From: Tubiluchus corallicola
Taxonomy: Eukaryota > Priapulida > Priapulimorpha > Priapulimorphida > Tubiluchidae
NCBI GenBank assembly: GCA_030141605.1
Contig: JAQGDQ010000728.1
Coordinates: 7,501 to 27,500, forward strand
Direction of reading: 5' to 3'
Length of the DNA: 20,000 nt
The position numbers and the translations under genes are program-made. The notes under the pieces were generated by a model. It worked only from the letters and a program-made list of their open reading frames with translations. It did not search any database and was not told the DNA's origin. Positions 8,757 to 17,887 of this stretch are shown in pieces; the first letter of the stretch is position 1; every line of letters starts with the position of its first letter.

Positions 8757-11700
8757 GTACGTGTACAATGAGTGGTTCCGCGTTTGTAAGAATTTTGCTA
8801 TCAAATTTCGTACCTATTTAGTTTGATCAATTTTTACACTTGGCTCAATTAAGTATTTACTACATAAACTCGTTATACATTAATATATCTATTACGGGTA
8901 GGACCTACATGCTACATTGTTTGCACTTTAATAGTTTTCATGTAATACAGAAATGAAATATAACGAAATATAATGAAATACACTTACGTATAAGCAAATA
9001 AGGATAGTTTAATGAAATACAATACACATTGTATAATGAAGTAAAATTCAGAACATACAGATCATGCTTATTTGAGCTGATTATTCTAATATGATTTGCA
9101 ATATATCTTACTGTGAACAGGATGTAATTTTGTAGATTCCAGCAAGTTTAAGGATTGCACTGAAAGATGTGAAAAACGCTGACGATTTTTTTACCAAATT
9201 CATTCAGCCAGGACTAAATCTGCCAACTGATTCATTCGAAGGAAGAAGTAAGTCGTATTTTTTGCTTAATGGTCAGTAGTCGGTTTCATTTGGTACTGCA
9301 CTACTTTTCAGCGTCAAATTTTGAGAGCTGATGCAGAGGAAAATAGCGCAGTTTTAGTTCAGCACAAGGTACAAAGTTGGTTTCAGCTAATTTCTGACTA
9401 ACAGTCATCTCTCTTTATTTTTACTCTTTCTCAGTATGTAATGTTGAAATTACTAGGTCGAAACTAAATTATACATTTCTAGCTTTCCTTAGAATCTATA
9501 CGGAACATTTTGTAATATTTCCGTTAATATTTCTTGGTTACAAAGGGATCAATGAAGTTGATTTAGTCTATATGATATAGTCTATTTAAATTTAAACAAT
9601 TCTTTCTTCCTTTTTTCACATGATGTATATCTTCCTATAAAGTGCATTTCCTGTTAAAAGTGGCGTTTATATAGTTTGCAGATGCCCTTTGGAGGGTGCG
9701 GAAAAGATAAAATCGGTTTTATTGTTTTCAATGCACCCGTTTATTGCCTGCATATGCGTTTCCTTTTCCTGCAGCAATTTCCTACTGGTTGTTTCCGCAG
9801 CTATTCCGCAGATGTTCCGGAAAGGAAAACACATCCGCATGCTGTGTAAACGTAGAAAAGTTTACATTGCACATTATTTTTTATAAAATCGATCATTTAT
9901 AGTTTGCGCCTAATGGAAGACGTTCATTCTATGTTATGTGATGTATCAAAATTTATTTACGATAGGGCTAATTACTGTTTTTACAAAGGCTTGTTTCGTA
10001 ATACTTATCTTTTTGCAATTTTATTTTTATGCGTACATATTTTGTGAGAGGCTATAAATTTAATTACGTACGTAATTTTTATGTGATAGTTCTGCATTAA
10101 CGAATACTTGATTACAACAATCTGTTAGACAGTTTTCACGGTATAAAGAATGTTGTGGAACAGCCTGTATATAGCTTGCTCAGCAGCAAATTATCAAGAA
10201 AAATTTCGTGTCATAATCGAATTTTCTAGTTCTTGAATAGTCTGAAAGGCTAGTCATGATGACTCACTAGTTTCAAGAATTTGAAAATTAATATCAATTT
10301 ATTAATTATCAATATCAATATTGCAAATAATATCAATTTACTTTCGTAAACGGAAAATTTGTAACCATGCTTCAGCAGTAAAGTGCAAAACAAAAGGAAT
10401 AAACATACCATGATTCTGAATGCATTCCTTGATGTTTTGTTTCTGCATTAATTCTAACTTTTAATTCAATGAATTTTAATTCTGTAATCGAACTTGGTTT
10501 TTGGCGAAACTCCTCTTTGCTCTTTACTTTTGGCTACAAATCAACTTTTCCAGTTTGTTCAAGTCATTCTATAAGTCTACAGACGGGTAGTAGTCTGTAT
10601 AACTTCATTAGTAAGACAACAAAGTGGCAAACAATATAATTATAGTAATAATTATAATTGCATATAGTATAATAGGCTTCACTAGCAAGAAAGATAGACC
10701 GTCATTACCGTGTATACAGAAAAATAGTGATAAAGCTGATTTGGGGGTGCAAATCTGGATGCTATGTATGGGGCCAGGAGGGAAGTAGAGCTTCTTTGGT
10801 AAACTGGGTGTCTAAAGGGTTGCTTCCTACCAGTTAATTAACAAAACAGTTTATTAGAAGGTTAAAAAGGGTAAAAACTGCTCATCCAATTTCAGACATA
10901 ACAGACGATCTGGATCAGTCACACGACTACGACTCACCAACAGAGTTGAAGGAGGAGTTCATTTCCAGAGGGCGTGTCTATACCACCTACAAGAGCAGTG
11001 AGGCCCAACCTAGGACACATCAAGATGGTGTGTAGCTATAATTTTATAGTTTTATAATTTTTTAATTCTGAACAGGAACGTACTCGGAAGTTCCAAAGAC
11101 GTGTGCAAGGATGTTAATGATTTCTAAACAATAGTTATAAAACTGTACTTCCTCGGAGGTAACAGGTTATAATGAAACCGACGTGCAGGACAGGACTGAT
11201 TGCAAATAAAATGGAATTTTTTTCAATTTCGGTAAGTAACCGCACTTAAACGATTTAAATAGAATAAAAACTGATTACCACGGCACATGGCGCTTATATT
11301 CCTTTCACAACCGAATTATGAACTGGCGTACACACGTGTCTATAGGATCTTAGAATAACTTGTTCATCAAATGAGAAGTTTCAGTTTTGGTGTATAATAA
11401 AGTTTTTGATGACAAAGCAGAAAAACATTGGGTTTTGCACATCTAAAATTTATTTTACAAGTTTTTGTTCATGGTTATCTTCTAGAGTTGTACCCTATTG
11501 TGGAGAAAGCGAGCTGTCAGCCTCGTCTTATGCCGGTTATGTTACCACAACCCGAGGATATTTCTCTGATGTACTGGCCACCCTCTACAGAGCTGCATCA
11601 GTGTGGTGGTTGTTGCATTAGCAGCATCGGACGGAACTTAGTAGATTGCATACCTGTGCTTCAGCAGTCGGTGCGGCGCCGGGTAACATATAATTATGTT

Positions 11701-14244
11701 CTTGGGATGTTAAAATTAAGCCGGTATTCGTAGTCATAAGCTGCAGAGTACGTAAAATTTGAAACAAAAAGTATTTTTGGTGGAATCATGTGGTATGGTA
11801 TACGCTGGACATACCATCGTCAGACTGATTGTACGTATAGTAGGAATGGTTGCCGCCATTATTGAACTATTAAGTCATGTAATTATGTATGCATAATAAT
11901 GGCTATACATATGACATGCATGTATCAAAGTGTCACAAGTTAATATGGAATCAGAGTCACGTAAGAGTGATAGGACTAAGACAAATTTGAATTCAATGAC
12001 TGAGGCAATTTTGACATTCCTTTCAAATTTAAAGAGACATGTCATTTAATTTAGTCATAACTAATAAACTGTTTTCCTGCAAGATGCTTTATATAACGTC
12101 ACTAACAACGAACATTTGTAGAGCATTCAGCATTGTCTTGTGCTTCAATACCGCTCTCGTCGTCATTCATATGAACCACGAAAATTTGTTAACGCTAGCT
12201 ACTAGACTATTATTCCCGGCACTGTCATTCTAATTAAATATTTTGTGTTTCATACAGGTGTATAAAGTGAGATATCCATCATACAATGCTTCCTCTTTTA
12301 TCCCAGAAGGTTTAGAAGTTTTGACATTGCAAAACCATACTCGATGTGACTGTGTTTGCAGGAAGAGTCCAGAAGACTGTACATCGTATCAGGTTATTAT
12401 TTTGCATCCCTCGCCTATGTCATTGACTCTTTGGAAACTGTAACTTGTTTAGGTTCCTAGTGGATCGCCCTCTGTTGTTTTGCATTTATAACTTTCTGTA
12501 ACTTAATATACAAATCTATATGATTTTAATTGAAATGTCTATGTCGCGCGATGACTGTTATGACTGTTATTGTAGAAATTGCAATTTTTCTGGAATATTT
12601 CTGACTAAAATTGGTAAAGCAGGAAAAGAGTAACACATTGGCTAAGAGCAGCCACTCAAGTTTAAATTGTACAAGTCAGTAAATACTGAACTCTTTTGCA
12701 AAAACTGTCTAGAATAAAAGTTTTAGTAAAATAACCGAGTAAACGTGATTAGCATAATGCCTAAAACTTCAATTTTTTTATGTGTTTCAGATCTACAAAG
12801 ACTGTCAATGCATGTGTCCCAACATTGAAGATGCAAACTACTGTACAGAAAGACAAAGATGGGACACAACTCACTGTAAATGTAAATGCCCATTTGGAGA
12901 AATATGTCCCGCTGGTCGATATTACATTAAAAGCGCTTGCAGGTAAGTAAGAACAGGTTACAGTAATAATATATGATAAAACTGACCACATGAAAGTTAA
13001 AGTGACCTTCTTGTCAAAACTTCGTATATGGCAGGCAAACATTTAATTCTCTGTCTCTCTTCTCTTTCTTTAATTAATTCTTTGTTTAATTTGTTTTTAA
13101 ACATTACCACATGTCTATCACATTTTTACTGTGTGATTTTTTTGCTTTCAGCGCCAAGAATGGCAGCATCTGCATGATTCTATTCTCTTTTGGTAAAAAA
13201 ACTTCTATTTTTAGATTTACAAGATTTTAATAATTTAATTGATAATTTAGAACTTACATAGTAACTTTGTATTATTGGAAGTTGGAACTGCTTGTAGCTT
13301 TCTACTGGCTATGCAAAAAGTGTATAAGCGTGAGCAAAATTGGTAAATCAGCGCTTAGTCTGGTTAGTCAGCAGCACGAGCAAAAAATTTGTGTCGTACA
13401 AATTGCTGCACACAGATTTTGGCTCGTGTGCGACAGCTGTAGTTGCAGAGCGTCAGCAAATTTACAAAATGAAATTACATTGTATTGCTACACTAAGGCT
13501 AACAACAATTAATACTACTATTGTGCTATCCAAACATATAATGGCATTCAAACGTTAATACCGAGTTTTTAGTACATTTTATGACTTCGACTTTCTTCTT
13601 GTGCATGCTCAACCTGCACTGCATGTGTGCATGGTGCTTCGGTACAATTTAAAATGTCGTAGAGCAAGTTTGACATTGAATTCACTTCTGTTGCCTGCAC
13701 GTCGCACGCTTTAAAAATCCATTTATGTTTTATAAAACAGTTTTCACATTTATCTGAACCCGTGGCTTTAAAGCCAGCAACATATTACTCATTACTTTTA
13801 AGCAGTAAAATTGAAACTACTTTTATACCAGCATGAATGTCTTAATTCTAAGCTTTAAAGCTGCATTCATATTCGTATGAGCTTATAGGATTAAGGTTGG
13901 CGCTCACGTTCGTTTGAGCCTTGCAATATAATTATTTAAATCACTCTGATACAATCAGTGCTTATGCGCATGTGTGTTCAGAACTATTTTTATCATTAGG
14001 GAAAACCCACAATGTTTGTAATATGCCAATATATCTTCGAGCATTAAACATTTATATTATTTTAATATTTCTTCTTTTGTTTAGCTGTGTTGTTTTTCCG
14101 GTTACTCGAGGTGTAAATGCGCGAGCGGCTAAAACAGACTATTTGCCACCACCGTTGCCGCCTGTTTTACGTAGAAAGAGGAGCGCCATCAAGTGGCCGG
14201 ACTTCAAGTATTGCCACAGTTTCAAAACAGAAATTTATTCGTAA
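8526..14244 (+). CDS. PDGF/VEGF-family secreted growth factor (spliced gene)
   Basis: Exons 8526-8756, 9136-9247, 10896-11027, 11486-11682, 12258-12392, 12791-12942 and 14085-14244 join in frame with GT-AG introns to give 372 residues. The order is signal peptide (about 1-22), propeptide-like region (to about 158), cystine-knot domain (169-256), then a CxCxC tail. C169, C198, C202, C213, C254 and C256 match the six knot cysteines of VEGF; G199-G200-C201 completes CGGCC. C274-C278 and C298-C302 form CxCxC clusters like those of VEGF-C/D and insect Pvfs. RRKR at 349-352 is a furin-type site. The product should be a secreted dimeric ligand of PDGFR/VEGFR-type receptor tyrosine kinases. The Cys of the PxC part of the signature is Ser (residue 192). 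Family assignment is firm; orthology to a named vertebrate member is not claimed. Confidence 0.88.
8757..9135 (+). other. Intron 1 of the VEGF-like gene
   Basis: Begins GTACGT and ends TTTTGTAG. AT-rich, with AATGAAATA-like words near 8950-9010; no other signal seen. Confidence 0.75.
9136..9247 (+). CDS. VEGF-like gene, exon 2: propeptide
   Basis: The acceptor TTTTGTAG precedes ATTCCAGCA, and the exon ends with one base of a codon before GTAAGT. It encodes 37 residues (IPASLRIALKDVKN at the start, SFEGR at the end), probably partly helical, with no cysteine. It sits between the signal peptide and the cystine knot, where VEGF-C/D-type ligands carry an N-terminal propeptide. Confidence 0.8.
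9248..10895 (+). other. Intron 2 of the VEGF-like gene
   Basis: The largest confident intron, from GTAAGT to TTTCAG. The stretch 9682-9886 has slightly raised G+C and an open frame. In the phase needed after exon 2, however, it stops after nine codons, so I do not call it an exon. The rest is AT-rich with nothing recognised. Confidence 0.7.
10896..11027 (+). CDS. VEGF-like gene, exon 3: frame-neutral acidic exon without ATG
   Basis: CATCCAATTTCAG precedes an open 132-nt stretch ending before GTGTGT. Both ends are in phase 1, so the exon can be used or skipped without changing frame. It reads NITDDLDQSHDYDSPTELK onward, acidic and Tyr/Ser-rich, with no cysteine. G+C is visibly higher than in the introns around it. 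Joining to exon 2 makes an N-glycosylation sequon (NIT). It is too short and ATG-less to appear in a simple frame search. Confidence 0.75.
11028..11485 (+). other. Intron 3 of the VEGF-like gene
   Basis: Runs from GTGTGT to TTCTAG. Nothing recognised inside. Confidence 0.7.
11486..11682 (+). CDS. VEGF-like gene, exon 4: first half of the cystine-knot domain
   Basis: The acceptor is ATGGTTATCTTCTAG and the donor CGG/GTAACA. The exon carries ASCQPR (first knot cysteine), the block WPPSTELHQCGGCC and VDCIPV. The spacing of 28 residues between the first Cys and CGGCC is close to the 30 in VEGF-A. The exon ends in SVRRR, a basic run at the junction to exon 5. This exon alone identifies the PDGF/VEGF family. 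Confidence 0.9.
11683..12257 (+). other. Intron 4 of the VEGF-like gene
   Basis: Runs from GTAACA to TACAG and divides the cystine-knot domain. A 64-codon open frame at 12039 has no domain and no splice support. Confidence 0.75.
12258..12392 (+). CDS. VEGF-like gene, exon 5: second half of the cystine knot
   Basis: Opens after TTTCATACAG and ends in CAG before GTTATT, both in phase 0. It encodes VYKVRYPSYNASSF through to CDCVC. The strand order (basic strand, loop, LTLQNHTRCDC) matches the VEGF segment that ends in CxC. Two N-glycosylation sequons are visible, NAS and NHT (residues 234 and 250). The trailing CRKSPEDC begins the cysteine-rich tail. Confidence 0.88.
12393..12790 (+). other. 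Intron 5 of the VEGF-like gene
   Basis: Runs from GTTATT, a weaker donor, to TTTCAG. No further feature seen. Confidence 0.75.
12791..12942 (+). CDS. VEGF-like gene, exon 6: CxCxC tail
   Basis: The acceptor is TTATGTGTTTCAG and the donor GCAG/GTAAGT. The exon holds two CxCxC clusters (CQCMC and CKCKC) separated by 19 residues that include one further Cys, then GEICPAGRYY and a last Cys. This is the pattern of the Balbiani-ring-like repeats of VEGF-C/D and of arthropod Pvfs. In VEGF-C this part belongs to the C-terminal propeptide. The exon ends in phase 2. Confidence 0.88.
13152..13230 (+). CDS. VEGF-like gene, alternative exon 7a (short C-terminus)
   Basis: A strong acceptor (TTTTTTTGCTTTCAG) is followed by an open frame in the correct phase: AKNGSICMILFSFGKK, then a stop at 13228-13230. 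A possible donor, TTTTG/GTAAAA, would end the exon at 13192. That 41-nt form, spliced to 14085, shifts the frame and stops at 14114-14116. I see no polyadenylation signal soon after 13230, so the 41-nt cassette form is more likely than a terminal exon. Skipping the exon gives the longer tail. Confidence 0.5.
13375..13428 (+). other. Imperfect hairpin, about 18 bp
   Basis: CACGAGC (13375-13381) pairs with GCTCGTG (13422-13428). After one mismatch AAAA pairs with TTTT, and after a bulge a further seven pairs form toward a loop of about 15 bases near 13395-13409. The stem is shorter than a typical microRNA precursor, so function is uncertain. Confidence 0.4.
14085..14244 (+). CDS. VEGF-like gene, exon 7b: proline-rich tail with furin site
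   Basis: The acceptor TTCTTTTGTTTAG lets exon 6 (phase 2) join in frame and form a Ser codon. The frame runs 52 residues to TAA at 14242-14244. It contains YLPPPLPPVLRRKRS, a proline run followed by a dibasic furin-type site, and one more Cys (KYCHS). G+C rises clearly over 14100-14220 against AT-rich flanks, as expected for coding sequence. It is an alternative to, or is spliced after, exon 7a. Confidence 0.7.
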
Positions 14245-14610
14245 ATGGTCCGCATATACGTGCATTTAGACATGTATGGGCACTGTATTTAATGTATAAT
14301 ATATTTACAATATTAATTTATTAAGTGTAACATTTGGCTCGTTTGGCCATTTCATTATATAGTAGCATTCCGTTTAATACTATTTAGTTTAGTTTAGTTT
14401 ATTAAATTTATTTTACATAAAAATCCATTTTTGGCTTTACATGGCTTATTTACATGAAATGGATTTCCTGATCTACAAATTTCCATTTAAAAATTATTAG
14501 AAGTACGAGTAATCAACCAAATGATTTCTATGCAGTATGCGCATTAGTGTTATGATAAATATGGTATATGGTACTTTCATTTTAATGCCCGTTTGGGAAT
14601 ACATCAAATT

Positions 14611-14616
14611 AATAAA
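14611..14616 (+). terminator. Candidate polyadenylation signal of the VEGF-like gene
   Basis: AATAAA, 367 bases after the stop of exon 7b. The region between is AT-rich, with four TTTAG units at 14383-14402 and no coding frame. It is the first canonical signal after the last exon that I found. Confidence 0.5.
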
Positions 14617-14900
14617 CTTAACATTAGCCGTCAGGTCCTTGACTTCTTCACTCCAGTAGTGTTCTTGCAGAAGCAGATAGTTGCAAGAAGTATACTGAAT
14701 AAGATTATAAATCTCACTGATTTAAATACTTTTCTATTAGCATTGGATTTTTGTATAGACCCCTAATCAGCCAAATCCGTCCTCAGTTATTTAACGACGT
14801 ATTAGGTGCTTGTCAAAGTTTTTCCACTATACTAACAATGCTGCTGCCACCTGTGTTGGCTTCTAGCATTTGTTGTCCATAAGTGCACGCTACCACTTTC
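14617..14900. other. Spacer before the satellite, nothing recognised
   Basis: Unique AT-rich sequence with no frame or repeat of note. Confidence 0.6.
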
Positions 14901-15511
14901 AGCCTAGAAAGATAGACCATGTCGAAGTGTATTATCAAATTTGAAGTTGTCTTAACACTAGATCTTTAACAAAATTGTAGCAATCTAGGTGCCTTGCCTT
15001 CATACAGCCTAGAAAGATACACCATGTTGAAGTGTATTATCAAACTTAAAGTTGTCTTAACACTAAATCTTTAACAAAACTGTAGCAATCTAGGTGCTTT
15101 GCCTTCAAACAGCCTAGAAAGATAGACCATGTTGAAGTGTATTATCGAATTTGAAGTTGTCTTAACCCTAGATCTTTAACAAAACTGTAGCAATCTAGGT
15201 GACTTGCCTTCATACTGCCTAAAAAGATAGACCATATTGAAATAGATTATCAAATTTGAACTTGTCTTAACACTAGATCTTTAACAAAACTGTAGCAATC
15301 TAGGTGCCTTGCCTTCATACAGCCTAAAAAGATAGACCATATTGAAATAGATTATCAAATTTGAACTTGTCTTAACACTAGATCTTTATCAAAACTGTAG
15401 CAATCTAGGTATTGCCTTCATATAGCCTAGAAAGATAGACCATGTTGAAATGTATTATCGAATTTCAACTTGTCTTAACACTAAATCTTTAACAAAACTG
15501 TAGCCATCTAC
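14901..15511. repeat. 105-bp tandem satellite, about six units
   Basis: Units start with (A/T)GCCTA(G/A)AAAGATA at 14901, 15006, 15111, 15216, 15321 and 15424. Spacing is exactly 105 bases, with 103 for the last interval, which has a small deletion. Units 4 and 5 share several linked variants (AAAAAGATAGACCATATTGAAA and GAACTTG), which the first three lack, so they come from a recent local duplication or conversion. The final unit fades near 15511. Confidence 0.95.
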
Positions 15512-16420
15512 TGTATTAGACATCATATCCTCAGTTTTAAGAAAATGTTTTACCTGCCTCAGTGCCCAAAGGGGTCTTGTACGGCCTTGTAAAATTTCTC
15601 TTGGAGAACTGAATTTCATCGTTGCAGCGATGCATGGACATGATGACTGGGGTGGCTTTATTTAGATTTGTTTTTTTAGAATTTATTGATAGATTTACTA
15701 TGACCATACAAGTTTTGCAATGATAATTTACACAAAAAGCGTTAAATTAGCACAAATTCTGACACAGAAAACATTAATAAATAATTTTTATTGAGGCTAC
15801 TGGTATGCATCTGGACAGCACCAAGAAGAAGATCGTGTGTTGATGCTTTATTGTGGTCCCTCGCAATGCGCCTATTTGTTGGGAAATTTTCTTCTCCAAA
15901 ATGCCATATTTGTTTAGAATATTCTCAGCCTTAGTCGAAACTGTATTACTGTAAAACTCTGTGCTCTGGACATTAAAAGCAAATCATAAAGCTGAAATCG
16001 ATGCGTTTCAAAGGCGAAATTACAGAAACATTTTGGGTATTAAGATGGTCAAAGAAAATTTCAAACAAAGATCTATATAAAAAAATAAAAGAAGAACCAT
16101 GAGCGTGTGATTCATTGGATGATGGTGATATTTGTTCACAAGTTTTTTGTTGTATAATGCAGGCAGTGGGATGTTTTTCTACTACTAGTTCTACTACAAT
16201 GATTTTACTGATATTCGTATTGTATATTGTGCTGGATAAAATTCTCAGTATTTTCATTATTATTTTATGTTGAGGCTACTTGGAAGTTACGGGATGAGGG
16301 AGCCGTCCCCACATCTACACCGGTACTTAAAATAAAAATGTAATTGATTCGAAACTATCATGGATCGTGGCTCGATTCAGTTCGACTAAAGTTTTTTCCC
16401 CATCATCTTCAGTTAGTCAA
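15512..16420. other. Spacer between two satellites, one weak frame
   Basis: No domain-bearing gene. A 94-codon frame on the minus strand is listed separately. The rest is AT-rich unique sequence. Confidence 0.5.
15973..16257 (-). CDS. Hypothetical 94-residue frame, doubtful
   Basis: A true ATG-to-TAA frame (ATG at 16257-16255). It has a Val/Ile-rich start (ISKIIVVELVVEK), a Cys pair and a Ser/His stretch (SPSSNESHAHGSS). There is no signal peptide and no known family. Codon composition follows the AT-rich background, so it may be chance. Confidence 0.15.
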   Translation of the reverse strand: MKILRILSSTIYNTNISKIIVVELVVEKHPTACIIQQKTCEQISPSSNESHAHGSSFIFLYRSLFEIFFDHLNTQNVSVISPLKRIDFSFMICF

Positions 16421-16580
16421 AATGACCTTACCAGTTGCTAACTATTACGCGCCGGCTCATAAATCCGAGCTTGCCTACGCATATTTTCGCTCATGCCCCA
16501 TTTCAGTTTGCGGGTCTGAACTATGTCGCCCCCCCCCCGTGATCGGTGATAAAGTTACAGGAAGAAAGCCACAGAAAAAA

Positions 16581-17175
16581 GTCACAATTTCTCCTAGGAA
16601 ACAAGTCACAGGGATAATAGTTACAATTAATTCATGGAGGCAGAAAAAAGTCACAATTTCGCCTAGGAAAAAAGTCACAGAGATAATTGTCACAATTAAT
16701 TCATGGAGGCAGGAAAAAAGTCACAATTTCACCTAAGAAAAGTCACAGGGTACTAGTTACGATGAATTCATGGTGGCAGGTTAAAAGTCACAATTTCGCC
16801 TAGGGAAAAGTCACAGGGATAATTGTCACAATGAATTCATGGTGGCATGAAAAAAGTCACTATTTCGCCTAGGGAAAAGTCACAGGGATAATAGTCACAA
16901 TGAATTCATGGTGGTAGGTTAAAAGTCACAATTTCGCCTAGGAAAAAAGTCACGCATAATAGTTACCATGAATTCATGGTGCCAGGAAAAAAGTCACAAT
17001 TTCGCCTAGGAAAAAGTCACAGGGATAATAGTCACAATGAGTTCATGGTGATAGGTTAAAAGTCACAATTTCGCCTAGGAAAAGAATCACAGGGATAACA
17101 GTCACAATGAATTCATGGTGGTAGGGAAAAAGTCACAATTTTGTCTAGGAAAAACGTCACAATTTTGGCTAGGAA
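16581..17175. repeat. 69-bp minisatellite, about 8.6 units
   Basis: Units beginning GTCACAATTTC start at 16581, 16650, 16720, 16787, 16856, 16925, 16993, 17062 and 17132. Each contains three (G)TCACA words, a CCTAGG palindrome and usually GAATTCATGGTGG. From the fourth unit the base run before each start alternates between GGTTAAAA and GAAAAAA/GGGAAAAA, giving a 138-bp two-unit period. At 69 bp (23 codons) the early units keep a plus frame open (KKVTISPRKKVT repeated) and a minus frame too. I regard both as by-products. A C9 run lies just before (16531-16539). Confidence 0.95.
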
Positions 17176-17200
17176 ATAAAAATATTCAAGTCAGTAGGAA

Positions 17201-17206
17201 TTTATT
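17201..17206 (-). terminator. Candidate polyadenylation signal, minus strand
   Basis: AATAAA on the minus strand, 111 bases past the stop of the lysine-rich last exon at 17317. It falls just before the minisatellite and supports a minus-strand transcript ending there. Confidence 0.4.
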
Positions 17207-17316
17207 TAACAACCATAAACAATTAAAGTAATGAAACAAAAAGTATTTTAGATTGGTTATTGACTGGCAATACCTGACATGTACATACTGACAACACTAT
17301 TTACAAATGGCATTAC

Positions 17317-17459
17317 TTATTTGCGGAAAAAAATCACGTTTTGTTCAGTATCTTTGGGCTTTGGTTTGAGTTGTTTCTTGTGACTTTTTTGTATTGAGCT
17401 CGCTGCCCTCATACGTTTAGCTGATGGGACTTCATGTACTATAATTGTAGCATTCTAAA
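17317..17459 (-). CDS. Candidate last exon of a minus-strand gene, Lys-rich
   Basis: After the acceptor TTATCTTTTTAG the frame NATIIVHEVPSAKRMRAASS runs on to KKQLKPKPKD and ends at TAA 17317-17319. It is richer in G+C than its flanks and lysine-rich. This frame needs a preceding exon ending in phase 0. The Gln-rich exon upstream ends in phase 2 at its best donor, and in that phase the exon would stop after a few codons. Membership of the same protein is therefore unproven. No family recognised. Confidence 0.3.
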
Positions 17460-17887
17460 AAGATAATTAACTTGAAATTGAATTGAATAGAGGATGGGCG
17501 CCATTGTTGTTTTTTACTCACAACTTGGTAAGTGAATATTTTTCCATTGTCTTCTCGGTGAAAACATTTTATTCAACAGCAAGGGTGTCGTTTTTGGTGT
17601 AAATAATGGATCAGTAACGAAGGAGGTTTTAAAAATTAACCTTCCCCTTGTAGTGTAGTTTGAAATGATAACTTGAGACTGTTAAAAATTGTTTAACATT
17701 TTCTTTTTTATGTGAAGAATATTGTAAAAAAATACTTAGATTTTGTGAGTGATTTTTACAACATTCAGTTTCAAAACAACGTTGCAGTTAGTACTATTTC
17801 AGTATTTCACTAAAATGGTTTGAATTAGATTTTAAAATTCAGAAGTAGAACATTTTAGAGTATAACGTGTAATGAAAACCAAAACAC

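Larger units (their letters stand above)
12943..14084 (+). other. Intron 6 region containing alternative exon 7a and a hairpin
   Basis: Runs from GTAAGT to GTTTAG if exon 7a is skipped. It also contains an imperfect hairpin (13375-13428). Repeated GCATG/TGCAC words occur at 13590-13640, with no assigned role. Confidence 0.6.

Noticed and set aside
9682-9886. Possible extra exon in intron 2 of the VEGF-like gene
   Set aside because: After the TTTGCAG acceptor the required phase meets TAA after nine codons, and the open frame here starts in another phase without a donor.
13267-13558. Two overlapping plus frames with CDSCSCRAS
   Set aside because: The Cys cluster resembles the growth-factor tail superficially, but neither frame has a good acceptor in the needed phase and a donor. 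The sequence belongs partly to a hairpin.
16422-16736. Plus frame with a 23-residue repeat (KKVTISPRKK)
   Set aside because: The 69-bp minisatellite keeps both strands open by chance over two units, and the frame breaks in the third. No gene is needed to explain it.
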